DNA of 64,000 nt from Xenoacremonium recifei (Eukaryota > Ascomycota > Sordariomycetes > Hypocreales > Nectriaceae), in the NCBI GenBank assembly GCA_012184525.1, contig WOFQ01000010.1, positions 744,001 to 808,000 on the forward strand, given 5' to 3'. Each line of letters starts with the position of its first letter. Position 1 is the stretch's first letter. Below the pieces are notes generated by a model that did not search any database, was not told the DNA's origin, and saw nothing but the letters and a program-made list of their open reading frames with translations. The translations under genes and the position numbers were made by a program. This document shows, piece after piece, positions 54,885 through 64,000 of this stretch.

Positions 54885-56308
54885 CTTGTCGGGCGCAGTC
54901 GAGCTCGCTGCGTCAAACAATTCCGCCAGTTGCCGCAACCTGCAGTTTGACGATTTGACGTTGTCTCCAAAAATTTTTGGCGGTGTCGCTTGCAAGTATC
55001 TTTTCTGCCGCGAGGCCGCTGTATTGGGCTTAGCGCCCACTTTCTCAAAGCCCCCACCGGCAGCTCATGACGGCGGGCAGACAGCGATGGGAACATTTAG
55101 CATAAGAATTGAGCTGCTCTGTCAATTGAAGATTCTTGCCTGCATTCTAATAAACTCAGGTGTCATTTCTATTACAAATGTCTAACCTTTCTAAAGCAAT
55201 CCAAACCAAGTGGATGGACGAAAGGGACATGGGCTGGCTGGGCTTTCTGTTCTTCTGGTGGGGCTCATGGCACAAGGAGCACGATTTGGTACCTCATCCT
55301 CGCGGTCGAGACGCCGCAAACGCTAAGTATCCATGGATCGCGGGGTCGAGGGGGATCAAATCTGGGCGTCTCCAGGCCGCCGGTAATCGAGACAAGAGGA
55401 ACGTGACCAGCTCTTTGATTTCATTCGAAGATCGGGTCAGCACTTATGACGCCAGCATCGACCCCTCTGGTTGCGCCGGACTGTTCCCTTGCCCCTCCAT
55501 GCTTGAGCTGCACAGGTCCTGGCCATTTGGCTGCTGTGTTGCCCGACAACGTCGTCTTGACCGGTTTCGTCATGCCTGTCACATTTGGGTTTGCCCCTGT
55601 TCCTGAAGAAGCTACCAGGAAAGAGTCCCAGCTGAAGTCCCCAATCCGGGAAGCCTCGTGATAGAGCCTGATTTTATCGCTCTTCCTTCTCGCCGCCGAC
55701 CCCGCTTGCTTTTCGTGAGCGCAGTCTCGAGACCTTTTTTTTCGCCTGAATCCTCGAAAGCCGAGGCTTGTCATGACAGGTCATCGGGAGGAAGAAAAAA
55801 AAAGAAAAGCTTGGAGCCCTGCATCTGCATGAGTGGCAACCTCTAGCGCTGCATCAACAGCCAAACAGTATCGAGATCTCTTCTAATTCGACGGCCCCGT
55901 CCCTGGCCATGCATGCGTCTCAGCCCGCCATTTCGTCAACGGCTCAATGGCTTGACCTGCAGCAGGCGGCGAATTAACGTCGTCGGGCAGGAGCCGGCAA
56001 GAGCCCAGCAGCAGATACTTGTACCTGCCATGTCCCGCGTCCTGTCCCAAAAAATATTGGGCGTCCAATCCGCGGTCTGCCCTGGCCCTTGTCTCTCTCA
56101 TCATCCATGACCTCGTCCCTACGGAGCATCATCGCCCGCTCACCGAGTCGCCATCCCTCCATCCTATCCTACCTTAAGCTCCCAACCAGCCTGTCAACTC
56201 GCCTGGTGCCTCCCGTCCGGTCTAGCTTCCATCCTGAGCTCCAGCTGTACTAAGGGACAGAGTTTTGGCCATCACCCACCCGCCGGTGCTTGGTGGGACA
56301 CCTTGACC
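54885..56308. other. Divergent spacer between UTP21 and VIP1
   Basis: No gene seen. UTP21 promoter on the left. From about 56110 a C-rich leader precedes VIP1. An open frame upstream of the UTP21 start, to 55040 on the minus strand, has no conserved content. Confidence 0.6.
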
Positions 56309-59300
56309 ATGGACCGACCGGGACCGAATTTTAGCACCAGCGCAGTAGATAACCCAACATATTCATACTCCTCTAGCCCCTCCAACGACGCTTCACCCGA
56401 TCTTCCTCGTCGCCTCCCTTTGCAACCTCCTCCTGCTGGCCCTGGTCCCGGTCTGGATCAATCTCCTACGGCCTCCTCCTCCTCTTCTTCCCTACACCAC
56501 CATCCTACAGGAAGCCAATCCGTCCCGAACCATCACCTAACACAGCATCCTCCGCTCCCTCATCCGCGACCTCGACGAGCCCCCTCGACCTCGTGCACTC
56601 TCCCCGGCTGGAAGAGTCGTGCTGCTGAACCGGGCACCTCTGAGATCCATGCGCAGCGGTCTAGCTTCTCAATTCCTCCACACTCGCCCAACTCTTTAAC
56701 CAACAACCCGAGAGCATTACTGCCCAGGACCCGAAGGGAGTCAGGAACATCTGGAAATTCTGACGCTTGGAGTGAAGATTCGGCCCTCGGCGACTTCCAA
56801 CTTCTCGGGAGCGAAGATCTGAATAGTTTGCGAAGCCGGCTTGCTGCAAGCACCGACAACTCCTCCTACACCGTTCTGCCAGAAACCTTGACGACTGGGA
56901 AAACTTCTTCCTCGGAGTCTGCTTCCAGACGGCTCTCGGGAACTTCGATCTATTCCCTGGCCTCAGCCCGCGGTGTCATCACTTCGTCCACGTCTGCTCA
57001 TGGTTCAGACCTAGGAGCCCCTCCGCGATCGGTGCCCAGTGCTTTGCCCGCGAAGAGTTTGACGCCCACACCGTCGCAATCCGAAGCCGGTCTCTCTGCA
57101 GTTACCGTCACAACTTCATCCACCGCCCAGCCTGGTCAGCACAACCCGGGGCATCATCATTTGGCCCCGCGCGACCCTCATTCGCAGCCTTTCGATCTTA
57201 TAAGACGACCTCGACGAGCCGAAACCATGCAAAGTTCGGCCCCAAACCTTCGAGCACAGCCTGACCGCTCGCGTAGCAGAGCTAAGCGGCGGTTCAGTGG
57301 GAGCACAGCGACTAGCAGTCACAGCCCCAGCAGTGATAGAGGACCTCATCACAGAGAGAGAGAAGAAGGTATGGTAGTATTATCCCCGATCTTCCGCTCT
57401 TTCCATCAAAAGGGCTCATTCCCTCAATGTATGGGCTTTGTTGTGTTCTCGATTTCTAACATCAATCAGTTAAGCCTGCCCCCTGGGGTGTCATTGGTGT
57501 GTGCGCACTAGACGTGAAAGCGAGAAGCAAGCCGAGTCGAAACATTTTGAACCGATTGATCGCTAATCGCGAGTTTGATGTGGTGGTTTTTGGTGACAAA
57601 GTAATTCTTGATGAAGGTCAGTTTTTAGGGGGAAAGTGCCTATTAAAGACATTCACTTACACGGATCTACAGAGGTTGAGAATTGGCCTATTTGGTGAGT
57701 CGATGCCCTCGGTGAACAGAAACAGTATAGTGGCGCGCATCGACCAGCTTCAACAGGCAATCCGTCTCAGTTTCAACAGCCACTGACGCTTCTTAGTGAC
57801 TACCTAATATCCTTTTACTCCGAGGGCTTCCCCCTGGACAAGGCTATTGCCTATGTCAAGGCGCGAAAGCCCTTTTGCGTGAACGATGTTCCGATGCAGC
57901 AGATCCTGTGGGATAGACGATTGTGCCTGCATTTGCTAGATAAGATCCAGGTCCCAACTCCGCGTCGCCTCGAAGTAAGTCGCGATGGTGGCCCGCAGCT
58001 CCTGACTACGGAGATGGCGAAACACATCAAAGACGTTTCAGGGATTACTCTTGAACCAGTCGACGTGACCAAGCTATCGCCTCCGCGAAAGATTGAACTC
58101 CTAGACGATGGTGATGTCTTGAGCGTGGACGGGGCTTTGCTGAAGAAGCCTTTCGTTGAAAAACCCACCAGCGGCGAAGATCATAACATCATCATCTACT
58201 TCCCCAAGAGCGCTGGTGGTGGTGCACGAAAGCTCTTTAGAAAGATTGGGAACAAGAGCTCTGATTATATCGCTGATCTGAATGTTCCACGAGCCATCAC
58301 CGATCCCGATGGCAGCTACATCTACGAGAGCTTTATGAAAGTTGACAATGCGGAAGATGTCAAGGCGTATACTGTTGGCCCCCAATACTGCCACGCCGAG
58401 ACTCGCAAGAGTCCGGTTGTCGATGGTGTTGTCCGCAGAAACACACACGGCAAGGAGCTACGGTATGTCACCGCGCTGAGTGCGGAAGAAAAGGAGGTCG
58501 CGAGTAAAATCTCGACCGCATTCGGCCAGCGAGTATGCGGCTTTGACTTACTCCGTGCCTCTGGTAAGAGCTATGTCATTGATGTGAATGGCTGGAGTTT
58601 CGTCAAAGACAACGATGATTATTACGACCACTGCGCAAACATCCTTAAGGATATCTTTGTGAAGGAGCGACTCCGTCGCGGAGGTGTCGTCGGTTCACCG
58701 ATGCCGTCCCCGGCTCATTCTGAGAGTGACCCCTTCACTCGGGCCATGAACGCATTCAAAGATCGCGAACAAGTCTCTGCGCCGCCAACAAATGGTGCCA
58801 CCAAACCAGCTCCAAGCACCGGGGCTGATGGCCATGATTCGCAAACGCTTGACACTTTCCGCAGAGTGCCTAGTGGCACTGCATCGCCAATGCCCGACAA
58901 TACTGTGCCCTCAAAACCGCAAAGTATGACTGCGGCGCCTGTCCTTCCTCCACCGCCTCCAGAGCTCACGATTCCTGGAACCTCGCCTAACCCCCCACCA
59001 AGCCAATCGACAACCGCATCCGAGATTCCATCTTCCCATCAAGGTGAAGATAACATGCCCGCCCCCCCGCCTCCTAAGCATTCTTGGAAGCTGAAGGGTG
59101 TCGTTTCTGTAATTCGACATGCCGATCGAACACCGAAACAGAAGTACAAGTTCACGTTTCATACGGAGCCCTTCATCGCGCTCTTGAAAGGACATCAGGA
59201 AGAAGTTCTTTTGATTGGCGAAGCCGCGTTAGCAAGCGTTATACATGCTGTCGACCTTGCTTTCCAGGCGGGACAGGAAGACCGAGGCAAACTTAGGGCC

Positions 59301-61415
59301 CTGCGTAATGTTCTGGTCAAGAAGGGTAGCTGGGCGGGAACTAAAGTTCAGATCAAGCCAATGTTCCGCAAGAAGAAGACAGAGGATCCTCCTGTCGTTG
59401 AAGAACTGTCTCCGGTCAAAGAACACGAGGAAAGCCCTGTGTTCGAAGACGAGGGCGAGCAATCTTCCAGAGAGAACAAGCCGTACCGAACTCCCAAGAG
59501 GCAGGACTCTCTCTCAGGAGTAACTATGTCTAAGTTTACTGCGGCAGAGGAGAGTCTGGTATTGGATAAACTTCAACTCATCGTCAAATGGGGAGGCGAA
59601 CCGACGCATTCGGCCCGGTACCAATCGCAGGAGCTGGGTGAGAACATGCGCAACGACTTCATGCTTCTGAATAGGGATATCCTCGATGAAGTCCATGTTT
59701 ATAGTAGCTCTGAGCGACGTGTTACTACCAGCGCCCAGATCTGGGCTACCTCTTTCCTGGGCAAGAAGGACATTCCGGAAGACTTCATTCGGATTCGAAA
59801 AGACCTTCTTGACGACTCCAACGCCGCCAAAGATGAGATGGACAAAGTCAAGAAGAAGCTCAAGGGACTGTTGCGCAAAGGAAACGAACGGCCTGCACAG
59901 TTTGCATGGCCCGAGAATATGCCAGAGCCTTCAGAGGTGCAGACACGAGTGGTGCAGCTGATGAACTTCCACAGACGGGTGATGCAGTACAATTACAGCA
60001 AGCTTTACAGTGGCGCTGTGACATCTTTGAACGCGATTTCTAACCCTAGTACTGAGAAACTCGCGGGAGAAGGATCCAACTCCTCACTTGCGTCTTCTCT
60101 TTCTCATGCCAATGCTGTCAACAATATCCAATCCCGGTGGTGCTGCGGTGAGGACGCAGAGCTGTTCCGGGAAAGGTGGGAGAAGTTGTTTGCAGAGTTT
60201 TGTGACGGCGATAAGGTCGACCCAAGCAAAATCTCTGAACTCTACGATACCATGAAGTTTGACGCTCTGCACAACCGACAGTTCCTCGAGTGGGTGTACA
60301 CACCTCCTAAGCACATGCTCGAGGAGGAGTACGGCAGCAAAGAAGCCACTAAGGAGGCGCGGCCTAAGGAGTCAGAAGATAGCAAGATGTCCGAGGACTC
60401 CAAACTGGACCGAAGCCAGAACTCGTCCCAGGAAAGCTCTGACAAGACTGATGCCAGCGGCCGCTCTGCTTCCGTCAGAAAGCTGTTCCGACGTCGATCG
60501 TTTCTCAACCGGCACGTCAACAATGAGGATACGCTGCCGGAGCAGTATTTCCGATTATATAAGGGGACAAACCAGAGTTCGACGAACCTTGAGGCCAGAA
60601 ACGAGCCGCTTCAGGAGCTGTATCGTTTGGCTAAGGTGCTCTTTGACTTCATCTGTCCTCAGGAGTACGGCATTTCAGACAGCGAGAAGCTCGAGATTGG
60701 TCTTCTCACTTCATTGCCTCTCCTGAAGGAGATTGTCCAAGACCTCGAGGAGATGCAAGCCTCCAACGACGCCAAATCCTTCTTTTACTTCACCAAGGAA
60801 TCGCACATCTATACGCTTCTTAACTGCATCATCGAGGGTGGTATCGAGACCAAGATCAAGCGCAGTACCATCCCTGAGCTCGACTACCTGTCTCAGATTT
60901 GCTTCGAGCTCTACGAGTCGGAAAACAAGATGACCGACAGCGCCGCGCCCGACGCCGAACCCACCTTCACCTACAGCATTCGCATCACCATCAGCCCAGG
61001 CTGCCATGTCTTCGACCCATTGCATGTCCAGCTGGACAGCAGGCACTGCATCGGCTGCGCACCGCGACGAAGTTTGACCCCCCACGCCGACTGGCTTCAG
61101 GTTATCAAGACGCTCCGAGCCAAGTTCAACCAGTAAGTTCCTCCTATATCGACGCCCCTTTCCATCCCTGTTTTCATGACAGGTCACTGACTCCAAGATT
61201 GCAGGGTCAAACTCCCGAAGACGTTCCTGGCGGTGAACCTTTCCGATGCGTTTACGTTTGAGCAGTTGGAATCGCAGGGGAGTGACAACGACGTGCTGGA
61301 GATGAAATCGGTGCCACCAAAGGATCTTCTATCAACAGATTTGGGGCCTCGTGACGACGTCGTCATGGGTAATGGGACCGAGGCAGCTCATGCTGGCAAG
61401 GTAGTAAACCCATAA
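56309..61415 (+). CDS. VIP1: Inositol hexakisphosphate / diphosphoinositol pentakisphosphate kinase (Vip1/Asp1)
   Basis: Predicted 1591 aa from exons 56309-57368, 57470-57616, 57673-57694, 57797-61132 and 61205-61415. The third exon is only 22 nt. The first ~355 residues are a low-complexity extension (poly-Ser, His, Pro). The kinase N-domain starts PAPWGVIGVCALDVKARSKP and continues through NRLIANREFDVVVFGDKVIL, YLISFYSEGFPLDKAI and the ATP-grasp blocks (KKPFVEKP, HNIIIYFPKSAGGG, YIYESFM, VCGFDLLRA, YVIDVNGWSFVKDN). After a Pro-rich linker comes the histidine-phosphatase half with VIRHADRTPKQKYKF (R850, H851). Vip1/Asp1 makes and hydrolyses 1-position inositol pyrophosphates, which signal phosphate state, and in fission yeast affects microtubules and polarity. 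The start is the first ATG; the extension is poorly constrained. Confidence 0.94.
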
Positions 61416-64000
61416 TCCGTATCCGAAGGGTGGCACATGACGGATGGTCTAGGGTAAACCATCCCGGAATCCGGAGCCCGTGACGACTTAAACACGCGCT
61501 TCAGTATAATGAAATCTACCTACCGCTTCAGGGTGAGAAAGCCGATGGACTCGCAAGGCAACAGAATCCGGTAGTTGGCCGTTCATCCGTCCGGTAGCCG
61601 CACACCGCAAGTTGCACGCCCCTCTGTCTTAGCCGATCGAGATGGATGCATAACCCTTCCCTCGGTCAGGTTTAGCAGGGCAGCAGGAGGCAGAGCCGCC
61701 CTCGTCCCGTACACCGCTCGGTACTGACGGGAAAGCGAGTGTCAGGAGATCTTAAAGACCCCCCCTATCGGTCAACGAATAGACAACAGCGGCAATACAG
61801 CATAGAAATAGAAATGAATATGAGAAATTGATACATCAGTCAGTATTGGACGCATTGGGTAACAAGGTGACAGGACACGGTGAGCACGCGCGGACATCAA
61901 GCCCCGTTTCCCATGGATCTCTTGCTCACCGACGCCCGCTGCTGGCCTGAGCTCTGGAGCCGCCGTTGTCGGACCTGTTTCAAGCCCTAAGGATGCCCTC
62001 AAGCAGGGAACCATACGAGCGGATACCGCTAAGGTACATGTTCGCATGAGCGTTACATGGGGAAGCTAATGACGGAGATTTAAGTTCCCGCCTTAGAGAA
62101 AGAAAGGGATGGTGCGATGTCGCTGTTTAGAAAGCCGGGCAAGGGGATTGGCGTAGCCCTGCCGGTGTTGCTCTCCTCCCGCAATTCAAAGCTCGTCGTC
62201 AGGGGTGTAAGTTCCGGCTGGACGGAGAGAAAATCTGGGACGAACATGCCAACAAGGCGATCTCTCACGTGGTGACCTTCTCCAAAGACAAGGCTGAGGG
62301 CATGGTCATGGGGACCGATGGCTGTCGGGTCAGGGATCAACGTCATGGCAGGCCATGCAGTGGCATCACCAATCCCGTCTGTCGGGAAGCTGCTAGGGGA
62401 TGATAGGCTGGTGGGGGGTCTCGCTGGATGCAGGCTGAAAACGGGGGATCTGGTTGTGGGGAGGTGACCATGGCCAGTCCTGGAGGCGTTCATGGGAAGT
62501 TGGGATCGATGTTCCGCGCGATGTTCTGGAACTTTTTGCCCGATGAGGAGGCCCGCAGGGTGGGCTCTGGGCGTGGGCTGTTCCTGGAAATTCGTCGCCT
62601 CATGGCATCGCGTCTGACCGTCTTCACGAAATTACGGACTCAGGGTCGGTAATGTTTCGCGATCTCAAGGGACATATGTGGCCACCGTAGGCATCAGACC
62701 CTCGAAGCTGCGGAGTTTCTCCTTGATCATGAATAATGGATGCCTTGTCGCCAGAGACTTTGAAGAGATGAGTCGACCATGAAGAGAGCTCTGCAGCTGC
62801 GGAGCGGATCCGAGCCGCCATCGTAAGACGAAGGGAATGTTCAGCTGGATCCTCATGGAGATTCTTTCTGGATACTCTTTCAAGAGACATCGCTACTCAG
62901 TTTAGACAGGTTCAGCCTGTAAGGCTTCTGCTGGAGCTGGAAAAGGGGATTATGATCCGTGTTAAGATCTAAAGTGCAGGCCCATCTGCACATGGGGAAA
63001 TGCGATGCCGGCGTTCGGCAGATGGAACACCGAGCGAAGGCGCATGTGAGACGAACGATATAGGTCCGTGTGCTTTTCGGCGGTCAGCGAACCTGGACCA
63101 GGAGCTGAACTTGACCCATATGCCCCAAACCGGTGTCTTGTTGTTGAGCCTCATGAAGTGCGGTGTACGTATTGCCGATGGCCAGTGGTGAAGGATCTAC
63201 TGGGATAGGAGAGTAATAGTTGACACTCTGTTCCTGATTGCGTTCCTTTTGCCCGAGTACGCTCGTGTAAGGTGTGCTCGGATGTTTGGTGTTAATACGT
63301 TTCACGGAAAGGGAACCGAAAATACCACGTCGTTTGAAGCAAGCCAAACGTCATCGGGAGATGACAGACTGTTTAAGATCATGTATCGTTATTGACCGTT
63401 AAAATGCCGAGCCGTAGCAGGGTCCGTGTTTCTGACAGCATATGCCTTTTTGAATGTTGAGGCAGTGTTCGGACTGTCTCTGCGAACGAAAAACGGATGT
63501 GCCCTAGTGGAGGATGGCTGACAGGTGTCAGATTTGGTGTGGTTTGTAGTTCATCAGCACCATGTCGAGAGCTACCAGGGCCCCCAGTCCAGTATGTAAG
63601 TGTCGAGTATTCCTTGCTCGTGTGAAGACGCCGTGGCCGTCAGGAGGACTGGACTTCTTGGACAGCCCTGCAGCAAGGCACGTCACCCCAGAAAGAGGCG
63701 TTTTCCTGCATTCTTGACTGGACCGGACACGACGGCCTGTGTGATGGAGCACCAGTTGGCGTTTTGCTGTCTTCAAGTCTCGGGGTCATATTGCATGGGA
63801 GGGTCGCATTGGATGTCAGTCAGGTGGTCTTGTGACGAGGGAGGACGGGGACAAGGTCAGGAAGCTTGAGGGCGCTCCAAGGATCCAAACGAGAGAAGAC
63901 ATGGAGGAGACAGACCGGCAGAACGGATAGGTAGGGGAAGGCCGGGCACCGCTCAGCGAGGACTTTGATCATGAATAGCGGAGGTTGGCGGAGGCTGCCG
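61416..64000. other. Gene-free right end
   Basis: No supported gene in 2.6 kb. The open frames (the longest is 137 codons, minus, 62080-62493) are Pro/Ser/Arg-rich and match nothing. A C-run with TATCGG at 61757-61770 and several inverted GC-rich words are unremarkable. A gene beginning beyond the window could have its promoter or 3' UTR here. Confidence 0.5.

Noticed and set aside
62080..62493. 137-codon minus-strand open frame near the right end
   Set aside because: Low-complexity Pro/Ser/Thr composition, no domain and no adjoining exons.
1..64000. CRISPR array, transposon, secondary-metabolite cluster or other multi-gene system
   Set aside because: No regularly spaced repeats, transposase or reverse-transcriptase signatures, terminal repeats or biosynthetic core enzymes were found; neighbouring genes belong to unrelated housekeeping pathways.

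Overview
The window is nuclear DNA from a filamentous ascomycete, most likely a Sordariomycete; I cannot place it to genus from sequence alone. The signs are short introns (mostly 45-125 nt) with fungal branch-points such as CTAAC and CTGAC, pyrimidine-rich leaders, monocistronic genes on both strands about 0.3-3 kb apart, and a gene set typical of Pezizomycotina. I see no transposon, repeat-induced-mutation scar, CRISPR array, rRNA gene or convincing tRNA. All exon-intron models were built by eye from GT/AG sites, reading-frame continuity and remembered protein families.

Left part (1-20 kb): the 3' end of NOT2 (CCR4-NOT), a CUE1-like ER ubiquitin factor, a 966-aa J-domain protein behind a 2.3-kb gene-free leader, a small Myb/SANT protein with an AT-hook-like motif, a ferroportin-family metal exporter, the HtrA-type nuclear protease NMA111, the ESCRT regulator IST1 and a double CCHC zinc-knuckle protein of unknown role. 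All are on the plus strand.

Middle (20-43 kb): AP-2 sigma (minus) diverges from a large ArAE_2/DUF2421 membrane protein (plus). SPT3 (SAGA) and the PP2A leucine carboxyl methyltransferase PPM1 follow on the minus strand. Then come a fungal multi-span membrane protein (plus), conventional kinesin heavy chain and RAD6/UBC2 (minus), a mitochondrial-type acetyl-CoA acetyltransferase and CSN12 (plus), and a SUN-family cell-wall protein (minus).

Right part (43-64 kb): a secreted spherulin-type cupin faces the SUN gene across a 3-kb spacer. MEF2 (minus) diverges from TVP15 (plus), which converges with UTP21 (minus). A long VIP1/ASP1 inositol pyrophosphate kinase follows, and the last 2.6 kb has no recognisable gene.

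These are mostly single-copy housekeeping genes for mRNA turnover, chromatin, ubiquitin, vesicle traffic, mitochondrial translation and ribosome biogenesis. They do not form a biosynthetic or defence cluster, and I find no evidence of a wholly new multi-gene system. The points worth a second look are gene-scale: an in-frame stopless intron in RAD6, chained upstream ORFs on the ArAE_2 gene, an Arg-rich possible N-terminal extension of NMA111, a 22-nt microexon in VIP1, competing splice sites in the ferroportin-like and SUN genes, two conserved-looking but unassigned proteins, and the SUN/cupin spacer.
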